From positions 2,790,001 through 2,854,000 of the forward strand of contig NZ_CP089211.1 in NCBI RefSeq assembly GCF_021183825.1: a stretch of 64,000 bases of DNA, read 5' to 3'. The DNA is from Sinomicrobium kalidii (GTDB taxonomy: Bacteria; Bacteroidota; Bacteroidia; Flavobacteriales; Flavobacteriaceae). This document shows positions 1-8,473 of the stretch, piece after piece. The position numbers were made by a program, and so were the translations under genes. The number at the start of each line of letters is the position of its first letter. The stretch's first letter is position 1. The notes beneath the pieces were generated by a model. The model searched no databases, was not told where the DNA came from, and saw only the letters and a program-made list of their open reading frames with translations.

Positions 1-47
1 GCTAAAGCTGTATAAAATAAACCTCTGATTTTTTCTTCTGGTTTAAG

Positions 48-2537
48 TTACATTCCTGTTTCTTCTTCCAGGGCTTCTAATACCTGAGGGACTTTTTCGC
101 GAAGCTTTTCCGCATACACCTGTATGTCTTCTGACGTACCCGGATCATAAACTTCAAGCTGTTCGAGCAACTGTGCTACCTCCCGGGAATTTATTTGTTT
201 GAACATGGAAAGCATTTTATGGGCAATATGTTTTATACCTTCCGGGTTCTTGTTATCAAAATGCAGATTCAGAGCTTCCATGTTCTTGCCGGTGCTTTCT
301 ACAAAAGTGTGGAGGATATCTTTAAGTGCATCTTCGTCATTTTGAAGGAGTTCCCTTAGAGTGCCAAGGTCGTAAAGTTTGTTATCTTGGCTTGTAGCAG
401 GAACAGCTTCCGTCATTTTTACATTTTCGTGTGTCGGGCCGGTGCCGTTTAGAAGTGTTTGTAAGATCAATTCTACCAGGGCTCCGGGGGCAAAAGGCTT
501 CTGTATTACGGCCGCAAAACCCGCGCCGGTATATGCTTCCGTATTCAGGTCGGCCCTTCCGGTAATGGCAATTACAGGTTTTTTGTCCTTGTCAAAATCT
601 TTTTGCCGATACAGTGCTTCCAGGAACCGGAAACCGTCCATTTCCGGCATCTGGATATCCGTGAGGATAATGTCAAAATCGTTTTTACGGAGGTGTTTCA
701 GGGCTTCCGAAGCTTTGGCAAAAGAGTTTACCCGGAAAGATCGCTGTTTCAGTACTTCCGAAGTAAGACTCAATACAGATTCGTCATCGTCAATCAGCAC
801 CGCTTTTATTACCTTTTTGGAGTTTTCCGGAGTAACCTCTGTTTTTCGCGTAATTTCTTTGCTGGTCTTTTCCTCGGGTATTTGCAGTGGGATTTTGAGG
901 GTGAAGGTACTTCCCCTGCCCTCCGTACTCTTTAATTGGAGCGTACCGTTAAGCAGGCTGGCCAGTTTTTTGGATATGGTAAGCCCGAGCCCCGTACCGC
1001 CGTATTTTTTCTCAATGGCGCTCTCTGCCTGGGTAAATTCGTTGAATATGATCTCCTGTTTGTCCTTATGTATTCCTATGCCCGTATCGTTCACATCAAT
1101 TCGCACCCGGTAGGTCCCGCCGTATTTTTCCAATACCCCCGCTTCTATTTTTATATGGCCTTTTTCCGTAAACTTATAGGCATTACCGATGAGGTTGGTG
1201 AGTATCTGTTTGATCCGGAAAGGATCGCCCACGAGATTTTGTTTTAACCTTTCGTCAATATTGATAATCAGCTCAATGGGTTTGGCGTGATACAATGCTT
1301 TTGTACTTTCTGCCGTATCCGTAATAATGTTTTCCAGCGAAAACAGGGTGTTTTCTATTTTTATCTTTCCGGCTTCCAGTTTGTTGTAGTCCAGCAGGTC
1401 ATCTACAAGGCTGCTCACGTATTCCGAGGCGTTCTTTACCCGTGACACGTATTGTCCCTGTTTGGGATTGATTTCGGTATTGTGAAGCAGGTCTGTGTAC
1501 CCTATGATCGTGCTCAGGGGTGTTCTCAGGTCATGTCCCACGGTATAGATGAGCTGTTCCCTGTTCTTCAGGAGTTGTTCCGTGGTATTTTTGGCCTTTT
1601 CCAGCTGTTTCCGGTACGACTGGCTTTTCCAGAAATCGTTCAGTATCAGGTAGGAAAAGAAAACGGCGAGCAACAATCCGATTACGGCTGCGATGGTGAT
1701 CACGCGGATAGTGTTTTTCAGGGCCAGGTCCCTTTGCCGGTTTAGGATGTTGGTGGTGTTGATAATTTCACTTTCAAATGAGGACAGGATTTCCCGCAGC
1801 TGCTGGGAAATGGTAATATCGTTCTGTAACAGCTCGTCTTCCTTGGCGGTCAGCGATCGTTTTATTTTCAGGGATTTTAGTTTAAGGTCTTTGAGAAGTT
1901 CTTTGGAGGCGGTAAGGACAGAATCGGCAATTTTTTCCCTGTTGGCGGGGTCCGTATGGTTTCTCAGCGTGCTGTTCATAAGGTCAACCCACTCCTGAGC
2001 CCTTTCCCTTTCTTCTTCTCCGAACTGTTCGGGGTTGGTAAAGTTATCTTGCAGCGTTAACTCCCCTACGGATGATTCCATCTGCGTAATATCCTCTATC
2101 GCTTTTTCGAGGGAAACATCGGTTTCGTCCCTGCGCTTCAAGGCGCGTAACTCTTTAATGTTGTTTACCTTTTTGTCCAGCAATATCTTTACACTGTCCA
2201 GCAGGTCCAGCAATCCCACCTGATCTTCCCGGTCGATTAACGGTTTTAAAGCATCGATCTTGGAATATAACTGGGAGGTCCCGTCCATAAAAGTATTAAA
2301 ATCCTCCGTAGAAGAAGATTGCAGGGTAATCCGGGCCAGACTTTCCGTCTCGTACAGGTGGGCGATGAGCGAACTGGTGGCAAGCAGTTTTTGGCTCTCG
2401 GCAGCATTGGTATTCTGGTTTTTGGTAAAGATCCGGAGTTCGGCATATACAAACCAGCCAACGGCAATCATCAGAAGAGCCAGTGCTATATAACTCAGCA
2501 AAACTTTATAAGTGATCGTACTCTTTTTCGTGCTCAT
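48..2537 (-). CDS. Hybrid sensor histidine kinase / response regulator with HPt domain
   Basis: This is a membrane-bound phosphorelay kinase of about 829 residues. In order it shows a transmembrane helix (about 10-33), a long helical extracytoplasmic sensor region, a second helix (about 277-299), a HisKA dimerisation box with GHDLRTPLS (phospho-acceptor His about 335), an HATPase domain with NLIGNAYKFT and the glycine boxes DTGIGI and GGTGLGLTIS, a receiver domain with acidic DDDE and acceptor Asp about 627 in DIILTDIQMPEMDG, and a C-terminal HPt domain with His about 773 in IAHKML. The ATG giving MSTKK was chosen because the 53 codons before it read as non-protein sequence and the first helix then sits at the N-terminus. 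A TATTTTTG element (2542-2549, minus strand) lies only 5 bases before this ATG, which is odd. No DNA-binding domain or partner regulator adjoins it. Signal unknown. Confidence 0.9.
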   Translation of the reverse strand: MSTKKSTITYKVLLSYIALALLMIAVGWFVYAELRIFTKNQNTNAAESQKLLATSSLIAHLYETESLARITLQSSSTEDFNTFMDGTSQLYSKIDALKPLIDREDQVGLLDLLDSVKILLDKKVNNIKELRALKRRDETDVSLEKAIEDITQMESSVGELTLQDNFTNPEQFGEEERERAQEWVDLMNSTLRNHTDPANREKIADSVLTASKELLKDLKLKSLKIKRSLTAKEDELLQNDITISQQLREILSSFESEIINTTNILNRQRDLALKNTIRVITIAAVIGLLLAVFFSYLILNDFWKSQSYRKQLEKAKNTTEQLLKNREQLIYTVGHDLRTPLSTIIGYTDLLHNTEINPKQGQYVSRVKNASEYVSSLVDDLLDYNKLEAGKIKIENTLFSLENIITDTAESTKALYHAKPIELIINIDERLKQNLVGDPFRIKQILTNLIGNAYKFTEKGHIKIEAGVLEKYGGTYRVRIDVNDTGIGIHKDKQEIIFNEFTQAESAIEKKYGGTGLGLTISKKLASLLNGTLQLKSTEGRGSTFTLKIPLQIPEEKTSKEITRKTEVTPENSKKVIKAVLIDDDESVLSLTSEVLKQRSFRVNSFAKASEALKHLRKNDFDIILTDIQMPEMDGFRFLEALYRQKDFDKDKKPVIAITGRADLNTEAYTGAGFAAVIQKPFAPGALVELILQTLLNGTGPTHENVKMTEAVPATSQDNKLYDLGTLRELLQNDEDALKDILHTFVESTGKNMEALNLHFDNKNPEGIKHIAHKMLSMFKQINSREVAQLLEQLEVYDPGTSEDIQVYAEKLREKVPQVLEALEEETGM

Positions 2538-2732
2538 GAGGCAAAAATATACATACCCGGTAAAAACACCCGCAAATTTCATTGACAAGATACAAAGTTC
2601 CTGCCAAACCGGTTGCTTCCCCCTTTTTATTTTATCGTACTTACGATCGGGGAAAAGAAGTGATGAAAAAATCACCGAACAATGCGGTAAATACATTTAT
2701 ACCTCTTAATTTTGCAGTATTCAAGATATCTC

Positions 2733-2835
2733 AAAGGGGTGCTTAAACTTCGGTAAACGGAAAAGCCTGCTATCGGAGTTAAGCTGAGATCATACCCGTG
2801 GAACCTGGAACAGGTAATGCTGTTTAGGGATGGCC
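2733..2835 (+). ncRNA. TPP (thiamine pyrophosphate) riboswitch
   Basis: The conserved thi-box core is present in order: GGGGTGC at 2736-2742, GCTGAGA at 2783-2789 followed by the ATACCC strand, then GAACCTG, CAGGTAATGCTG and TAGGGA up to about 2834. The spacing suits the two-arm TPP aptamer. It lies about 130 bases upstream of the TonB receptor on the same strand, so thiamine pyrophosphate probably represses that receptor. I do not see an unambiguous terminator between aptamer and gene, so the expression platform could act on translation or on a weak hairpin (CCCG...CGGG near 2854-2867). Confidence 0.9.
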
Positions 2836-2965
2836 GAGCGTCAGGATTACAGTCCCGGACTTTCGGGAAACGGATGGCGCAGGAGATGAATTAATCTCAC
2901 AGGCAGGGAACAATCACTTTTAACCAAGGATAATTACCCCTTTTATTCGTAAAAAATTGTTACGA

Positions 2966-5194
2966 ATGAATTTGTTGTACAGATTTTTTAATGATAGTCC
3001 CCTTTTTTGTAAAAGGAGCGTGTTTATTCTGGTTGCGCTGTTATGGTTATGCAATACCGCCCGGGCACAGGAAGGAACCGAAGAAGAAAAAGACAGTACG
3101 GTATCTGAGTTGGTATCCCTGGATGAAGTATTGGTTTCTGCCGTGAGGGTTACGGCACAAAGCCCCGTAACGTTCAGTAACCTTGACAAAAAAGATATAG
3201 CCCCCAGAAATCTGGGGCAGGATATCCCCGTGCTTATGAATTACCTGCCTTCAGTAGTGACCACCAGCGATGCCGGTGCAGGTGTGGGATATACGGGAAT
3301 ACGCGTAAGGGGCAGCGATGCCACGCGGGTAAATGTTACCATTAACGGAATTCCGTATAACGACTCGGAATCGCACGGAACTTTCTGGGTGAACATGCCC
3401 GATTTTGCCTCCTCGGTAGAAAACCTGCAGTTGCAACGCGGCGTGGGGACATCCACCAACGGTGCCGGAGCCTTCGGTGCCAGCCTTAACCTGCTCACCG
3501 ATGCCGTTTCTGAAGAAGCCAGTGGTGAAATATCTAGTTCCTACGGTAGTTTTAACACCCGGAAGCATACGGTGAAGTTCAGTACGGGAAAACTCAACGA
3601 CCACTTCGAAATGGCAGGGCGTTTGTCCGTCATTCGTTCAGACGGTTATATTGACAGGGCCTCTTCCGATCTTAAATCCTATTTTCTGCAGGGCGCCTAT
3701 GTGAGCGACAAAACCCTGATCAAAGCCCTGGTTTTCGGCGGGCATGAAATTACCTATCAGGCCTGGAACGGGGTAGATGCCGAAACCCTGGAAGATAACA
3801 GGACGTTCAACTCAGCCGGGATGTATGAAGATGAGAACGGGAATACCCGGTTTTATGACAACGAAATAGACAACTATAAACAGGATCATGCCCAGTTGCA
3901 CTGGAACCAGAAAATATCAGACTACTGGAGTACCAACCTTGCTTTTCATTACACTTACGGAAGAGGGTACTTTGAGCAATACCGGCCGGATGCTTCTTTT
4001 TCCGAATACGGACTGAATCCTATACCTCAGGGGAATGATACCATAAACAGCACCGACCTTATCCGCAGAAAGTGGCTGGACAATGATTTTTACGGAACCA
4101 CTTTTTCCGCACACTACGAAAAAGACCGGATGGATTTTATTGTGGGCGGTGCATGGAATAAATACGAAGGCGATCATTTCGGGGAGATCATCTGGGCGCG
4201 ATATGCTTCCCAAAGCGGGATACGGGACAGGTATTACGACGATTTTTCCGTAAAGACCGATTTTAATGTTTTTGCAAAGGTGAACTATCAGTTAAGTGAG
4301 CACTGGAACCTTTTCGGTGACCTGCAATACAGAACTATCCGTTATAAAGCCAATGGCGTGCAGGAAGATTTTGTAGATGACCGGTTTAATTTTTTTAATC
4401 CCAAGATGGGAGTCACGTATATCCTCAATCCGAAACACAACTTTTATTTCTCATATGCCAGGGCCGGCCGGGAACCCAACAGGAATGATTATGAAGAAGG
4501 GAACCCCAGGCCCGAATATCTGAATGATTTTGAATTGGGCTGGCGTTACCTTTCCGGAAGCAGGGTAAAATTGAATGTCAATGCCTACTACATGCGTTAC
4601 AAAGACCAGCTGGTGCTGACCGGGGAGCTCAACGATGTTGGGGCGCCCATACGGGAAAACAGCGGGGATAGCTATCGTATTGGGCTGGAAGCCGATGCCA
4701 CGGTCTATTTGTCGGATAGATGGATAATACGGCCCAATATAGCATTGAGTGATAACAGGAATGTGGACTTTGTATTCCGCCGCGACGGGGAATTGCAACA
4801 CCTGGGAAACACCAACATTGCTTTTTCACCAAAAGTGGTGGGAGGTAATATGTTAACATTTCTGCCCGTTGATAATTTGCAGCTTTCACTGTTGTCCAAA
4901 TATGTGGGAAAGCAGTACATGGGAAACATTGACGCGGAAAGCTCTGAACTGGACGACTATTTTATAAACGACTTTAATGTACAATACGAAATAAAGACCA
5001 ATACCCTATTTAAATCCATAGTGCTGAACGGATTGGTTAACAATATTTTCGATGTCAAGTACGAATCCAACGGCTATTTTTATACCTACGATGATGATAC
5101 CGTCAACCCCGGGAGTGTAACCACCGTTGAAGGGGCGGGGTATTATCCGCAGGCCGGGATCAATTTCCTGGTGGGGGCTACGCTGAGGTTTTAA
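2966..5194 (+). CDS. TonB-dependent outer-membrane receptor, probably for thiamine or a thiamine precursor
   Basis: A 742-residue receptor that would import a ligand across the outer membrane using TonB energy. An N-terminal signal peptide ends near ARAQ (about 35). A TonB-box-like and linker segment follows (LDEVLVSAVRV), then the plug domain with the typical GYTGIRVRGSDATRVNVTING stretch broken here as GIRVRG and VTINGIPYND, and a beta-barrel ending in aromatic TLRF. There is no N-terminal carboxypeptidase-like domain and no SusD partner, which argues against glycan import. The TPP riboswitch upstream points to thiamine or a related vitamin as substrate; that is inference from regulation. 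A TTG three codons upstream is possible, but the ATG is the better start. The stop overlaps the convergent lipoprotein gene by 4 bases. Confidence 0.9.
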   Translation: MNLLYRFFNDSPLFCKRSVFILVALLWLCNTARAQEGTEEEKDSTVSELVSLDEVLVSAVRVTAQSPVTFSNLDKKDIAPRNLGQDIPVLMNYLPSVVTTSDAGAGVGYTGIRVRGSDATRVNVTINGIPYNDSESHGTFWVNMPDFASSVENLQLQRGVGTSTNGAGAFGASLNLLTDAVSEEASGEISSSYGSFNTRKHTVKFSTGKLNDHFEMAGRLSVIRSDGYIDRASSDLKSYFLQGAYVSDKTLIKALVFGGHEITYQAWNGVDAETLEDNRTFNSAGMYEDENGNTRFYDNEIDNYKQDHAQLHWNQKISDYWSTNLAFHYTYGRGYFEQYRPDASFSEYGLNPIPQGNDTINSTDLIRRKWLDNDFYGTTFSAHYEKDRMDFIVGGAWNKYEGDHFGEIIWARYASQSGIRDRYYDDFSVKTDFNVFAKVNYQLSEHWNLFGDLQYRTIRYKANGVQEDFVDDRFNFFNPKMGVTYILNPKHNFYFSYARAGREPNRNDYEEGNPRPEYLNDFELGWRYLSGSRVKLNVNAYYMRYKDQLVLTGELNDVGAPIRENSGDSYRIGLEADATVYLSDRWIIRPNIALSDNRNVDFVFRRDGELQHLGNTNIAFSPKVVGGNMLTFLPVDNLQLSLLSKYVGKQYMGNIDAESSELDDYFINDFNVQYEIKTNTLFKSIVLNGLVNNIFDVKYESNGYFYTYDDDTVNPGSVTTVEGAGYYPQAGINFLVGATLRF

Positions 5195-5637
5195 TTGTTA
5201 TACACCCTTACCGTGCTCCCGCTTACCTGGGTTTGATAAAATAGGAGGTCATAAGTTCTGTCTTCGGTATCGGGCCTGTTCAGCATTTGTCCGTTAAAGA
5301 GGTTGTATTCGTAGTCTTCGCAGGAGCATTTACAGTTGGTGCCCCCCTTAATGGTCATGGTAGAACAGTCGTTGGGCGCATGGTTGGGGCAGCTGGCCTC
5401 CCAGGCATAGAAACCGCCTCCGGTGTTAATAACAATGATCCCTTTTATGCCAACCCCTTCGGTGCCTACATATACGGCATTTCCGGGGGTGTTCAGGCTG
5501 TTGTACAACGGCAGGTTAAGATTGAGTTCATAACTGAACTGGGTTTCCAGCAGGTAGGGGTTTCGCTCCCTGGTGTCACTGTCACAGGAGCAGAAGATAA
5601 ATACGGTAAGGGCAATAATGGCTATTGTTTTTCTCAC
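5191..5637 (-). CDS. Rieske-like lipoprotein with incomplete iron-sulfur ligand set
   Basis: A 148-residue exported protein starting at GTG. The hydrophobic N-terminus ends in FCSC, a lipoprotein-type motif with the lipid Cys about 18. The central region resembles a Rieske [2Fe-2S] fold: CPNH at 83-86, CSTM at 91-94, then CKCSCEDYEY at 102-111 and an NLFNG turn. In canonical Rieske proteins the second ligand pair is CxxH within CPCHGS. Here the aligned position reads CSCEDY, so the His is replaced by Glu, and extra cysteines (91, 102, 104, 106) surround it. It probably cannot hold a normal Rieske cluster and may bind another metal or form disulfides. It is convergent with the thiamine-regulated receptor; a role in that uptake is only a guess. 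Confidence 0.7.
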   Translation of the reverse strand: MRKTIAIIALTVFIFCSCDSDTRERNPYLLETQFSYELNLNLPLYNSLNTPGNAVYVGTEGVGIKGIIVINTGGGFYAWEASCPNHAPNDCSTMTIKGGTNCKCSCEDYEYNLFNGQMLNRPDTEDRTYDLLFYQTQVSGSTVRVYNN

Positions 5638-5790
5638 GGGAACAGGTTTTAATCAGGTCATTTTTTACGGCGTAACAGAGCTTTCGGGGAGCTTGTTTCG
5701 CAAGGTGTAAAGGTAAGGGGTTTACGGATATAAAACGTTTTTGTATTCGTACTATTGTTATCTCTCCGGGCAAAATTGTCCAAAATTTTG

Positions 5791-5798
5791 TATATTTG
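5791..5798 (+). promoter_or_regulatory. Putative Bacteroidota -7 element for greA
   Basis: TATATTTG matches the TAnnTTTG -7 consensus of Bacteroidota housekeeping promoters, about 49 bases before the greA ATG. No clear TTTG -33 element sits at the usual 19-21 base spacing, so the assignment rests on the -7 match only. Confidence 0.4.
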
Positions 5799-5846
5799 CT
5801 TGAATCCTCTCGCGAAGGGGATTTTTTGTATTTAAATAATGAAGTT

Positions 5847-6323
5847 ATGAGTAACGTATCTTATTACACAGCGGAAGGATTGAAAAAACTGAGGGAAGAG
5901 CTGGATCACCTGAAAAGTGTAGAGAGGCCCAGGGCATCCCAGGCCATTGCAGATGCGAGGGACAAGGGAGACCTGTCGGAGAATGCGGAATACGATGCTG
6001 CAAAAGAGGCCCAGGGACTGCTGGAAATGAAAATTTCGAAAATGGAAGAACTCGTGGCCAATGCCAGGCTTATAGATGAATCTCAACTGGACACTTCCAA
6101 GGTGCTGGTGCTATCTACGGTAAAAATAAAAAACCAGAACAACGGTATGGAAATGAAATATACCCTGGTGGCCGAAAGCGAAGCCGATCTCAAGGCAGGG
6201 AAGATCTCCGTGAGCTCTCCCATAGGAAAGGGCCTCCTGGGTAAAGAAGTTGGTGACACCGCCGAAATCAAGGTGCCCAATGGTGTGCTGAAATTTGAAG
6301 TTCTGGAGATTACCAGGGAATAG
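5847..6323 (+). CDS. greA: Transcription elongation factor GreA
   Basis: A 158-residue cytoplasmic factor that binds in the secondary channel of RNA polymerase and stimulates cleavage of backtracked transcripts. The N-terminal coiled coil is visible from YYTAEGLKKLREELDHL, with the acidic tip DARDKGDLSENAEYDAAKE that carries the cleavage-promoting residues, followed by the FKBP-like C-terminal domain (ISVSSPIGKGLLGKEVGD). Length is normal. The ATG of MSNVSYYTAEG was chosen; an in-frame extension upstream runs through the promoter region. Followed by a strong intrinsic terminator. Confidence 0.96.
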   Translation: MSNVSYYTAEGLKKLREELDHLKSVERPRASQAIADARDKGDLSENAEYDAAKEAQGLLEMKISKMEELVANARLIDESQLDTSKVLVLSTVKIKNQNNGMEMKYTLVAESEADLKAGKISVSSPIGKGLLGKEVGDTAEIKVPNGVLKFEVLEITRE

Positions 6324-6346
6324 ATTTTTCCGGAATGAAAAACAAG

Positions 6347-6387
6347 TCCTTTTTTGAATGCATTCAGAAAAGGATTTTTTATTTTTA
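6347..6387 (+). terminator. Intrinsic terminator after greA
   Basis: Inverted repeat TCCTTTTTTGAA / TTCAGAAAAGGA (one mismatch, loop TGCA) followed by a T-rich run. It separates greA from the HIT gene. Confidence 0.8.
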
Positions 6388-6410
6388 GAACACGCTAAAG
6401 ACAAAAAGAT

Positions 6411-6800
6411 ATGGCAAGTATATTTACAAAGATCATCAACGGGGAAATTCCCTGTTACAAAGTAGCCGAAGACGACCATTATTTTGCTTTCCTGGATATC
6501 AATCCCAATGCGAAAGGACATACCCTGTGCGTGCCCAAAAAAGAGGTGGACAAACTGTTTGACCTGGATGAGGAAACATATAACGGCCTCATGGCGTTTT
6601 CCAGGAAAGTGGCGCTGGGGCTCGAAAAGGCTGTGCCGTGCAACCGGGTAGGGGTAGCCGTTGTGGGGCTGGAAGTGCCACACGTACATGTTCACCTGAT
6701 CCCGCTGAACGAAATGAAGGATATGACCTTTCAGCACAAGGTGGCCATGGAAAAAGAAGAATTTGAAACGGTAGCCCAGAAGATCAGGGAGCAGTTATAG
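6411..6800 (+). CDS. HIT family nucleotide hydrolase/transferase
   Basis: A 129-residue histidine-triad protein of the HINT/Fhit superfamily. The N-terminus MASIFTKIINGEIPCYKV is typical of the bacterial HinT branch, and the active-site triad HVHVHLIPL (about residues 98-106) is intact, with the nucleophilic central His. Members hydrolyse phosphoramidate or related bonds on purine nucleotides; the physiological substrate is unknown. The 3' end overlaps the convergent zinc-ribbon gene by 17 bases. It follows greA but is separated from it by a terminator. Confidence 0.93.
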   Translation: MASIFTKIINGEIPCYKVAEDDHYFAFLDINPNAKGHTLCVPKKEVDKLFDLDEETYNGLMAFSRKVALGLEKAVPCNRVGVAVVGLEVPHVHVHLIPLNEMKDMTFQHKVAMEKEEFETVAQKIREQL

Positions 6801-7161
6801 CTGCCGGATCGTTCAGGTAATACAGTATAGCTATTCCGCCGGCAAGGATAACGATCAGGAGCAGGATAAGGATATAGGACAGCCTTGTAAGCCGGAAAGA
6901 GCGTTTTCCCGGGGTTACGGCCTTGGAATAGTATTCCAGTACCCGTTCGATATCGTCGGTCCATTTTACCGGATAAATCGTGGTGTCACATTTTTTGCAG
7001 TGAAGGACATGGGAAACCTCCCCGGTCACCTTTTTATACCAGCGGCTTTCTATGTGTTTCTGGTAATAAGTGAGGACAAGTCCCGTATCTGTATAGCATT
7101 CCGGACAATTATTGGCCAGTGAAGTTTCCTTGATGGTTACGAGTTTTGCATTTAAAGACAT
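6784..7161 (-). CDS. Small zinc-ribbon membrane protein of unknown function
   Basis: A 125-residue protein with two CxxC knuckles, CPEC near 19-22 and CKKC near 55-58, forming a probable zinc ribbon in the N-terminal cytoplasmic part. A single transmembrane helix (about 94-114, SYILILLLIVILAGGIAILY) and a short tail follow. I do not recognise a named family. It is transcribed with, and 42 bases downstream of, the neighbouring histidine kinase, so it may be part of the same membrane signalling unit. Its end overlaps the HIT gene on the other strand. Confidence 0.75.
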   Translation of the reverse strand: MSLNAKLVTIKETSLANNCPECYTDTGLVLTYYQKHIESRWYKKVTGEVSHVLHCKKCDTTIYPVKWTDDIERVLEYYSKAVTPGKRSFRLTRLSYILILLLIVILAGGIAILYYLNDPAAITAP

Positions 7162-7203
7162 GGTGCTTCGGTGTTTTTAACGACGTATACCCTATATTTA
7201 ACG

Positions 7204-8358
7204 TTAAGATATCACTTTTAGCGTAATTTGCATCGTAGTTCCTTTCCCCACATCCGAGTGCAACACCTTTACCTTGCCCTCGTGATAGTCCTCTATGATA
7301 CGCTGTACCAGGGATAACCCCAGGCCCCATCCCCGTTTTTTTGTTGTGAAACCGGGCGAGAAAATGGTTTTGTATTTGTTTTTTGGAATTCCCTTGCCGG
7401 AATCCGTTACCAGCAGATTTACATATTTTCCGGAATTCCTGATCTCAACCTGCAGATTGCCCTTGCCCTTCATGGCATCGATGGCATTTTTGACCAGGTT
7501 TTCTATGGTCCAGCTAAAGAGTTGCGGGTTAATTTTAGTCATAATAGGGTAGTCCGGCGCAGTAAATTCAAAGGAAATAAGTTTTGAACTGCGTTCCCTG
7601 AGGTAATCGTAGGCATTTCTGGTCTCTTCCACGATGTTCAGTTTTGTCAGCACAGGGACCGATCCTATCTTGGAAAAACGGTCCGTAATGGTCTGCAATC
7701 TCGAAATGTCCTTCTCGATTTCCGTGGTTATGGAAGGATCAGTGTCCTGTGATTTCAGGATTTCCGCCCATCCCACAAGCGAAGACAAAGGGGTGCCGAT
7801 CTGGTGTGCCGTTTCCTTGGCCATTCCCGCCCAGAGTTTGTTCTGGTCCGAAATTTTGGAAGTCCTGTAAAACAGCAATATCACCGCAATAAAAAGTAAA
7901 ATAATGAGGATAAGGGCTATGGGGTAATATTTCAGTTTGTTAAGCACATCGGAATTGCCGTAATAGAGCGTAGCCAGTTTTTCGTTCTTATAACTTATTT
8001 CCAGGGGTTCGTTAACCCGGGCAAATTCTTTGATTTTCTGTTGTATTTTTTGAGGGTCCCTGATCACCTTTTCCCCCATATTGCTCGGGGTAATGATGCC
8101 GTTTACATTAACCAGTATCATGGGAGTACTGGAATTGTTGGTCAGTACCTGTAACGGCAGTTCGCCAAGGTCCCTTTCCAGGTCGGAAGTCTGTAAGAGC
8201 TCGGCCTGTGCCGCAGCCCATATTTTCATTTTTATGCGCTCCTCTTCCTTAAATCGCTGGAAAAAAGCATAGGTGTTCCACAAAATAAGGGAAACCACCA
8301 ATACGGACATACCTATCAAAATCCATTTGGCTATGCTTTTTTGTTTAACAGACGTCAT
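7204..8358 (-). CDS. Membrane sensor histidine kinase
   Basis: A 384-residue kinase with a first transmembrane helix (about 11-33), an extracytoplasmic domain of roughly 110 residues, a second helix (about 145-164), an H-box AHQIGTPLSSLVGW (His about 185), and an HATPase domain with ENLVKNAIDAM (N-box about 286-294), DSGKGIP, a TTKKRGWGLGLSLV lid and a final beta strand. The H-box has HQ instead of the commoner HE, which may affect phosphatase activity. No HAMP or receiver domain and no response regulator nearby, so it is an orphan kinase; the adjacent zinc-ribbon protein is the only co-transcribed gene seen. Confidence 0.88.
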   Translation of the reverse strand: MTSVKQKSIAKWILIGMSVLVVSLILWNTYAFFQRFKEEERIKMKIWAAAQAELLQTSDLERDLGELPLQVLTNNSSTPMILVNVNGIITPSNMGEKVIRDPQKIQQKIKEFARVNEPLEISYKNEKLATLYYGNSDVLNKLKYYPIALILIILLFIAVILLFYRTSKISDQNKLWAGMAKETAHQIGTPLSSLVGWAEILKSQDTDPSITTEIEKDISRLQTITDRFSKIGSVPVLTKLNIVEETRNAYDYLRERSSKLISFEFTAPDYPIMTKINPQLFSWTIENLVKNAIDAMKGKGNLQVEIRNSGKYVNLLVTDSGKGIPKNKYKTIFSPGFTTKKRGWGLGLSLVQRIIEDYHEGKVKVLHSDVGKGTTMQITLKVIS

Positions 8359-8473
8359 GGGTTATTGGGATAACATCATAAATATAAAGTAAAACCTTTA
8401 ATTTTATTGTTTATCCCCTTAAAGATTTTATTTCTCTCGCGGTTTATTTATTTTTGTTTCTATAAAACGAACT

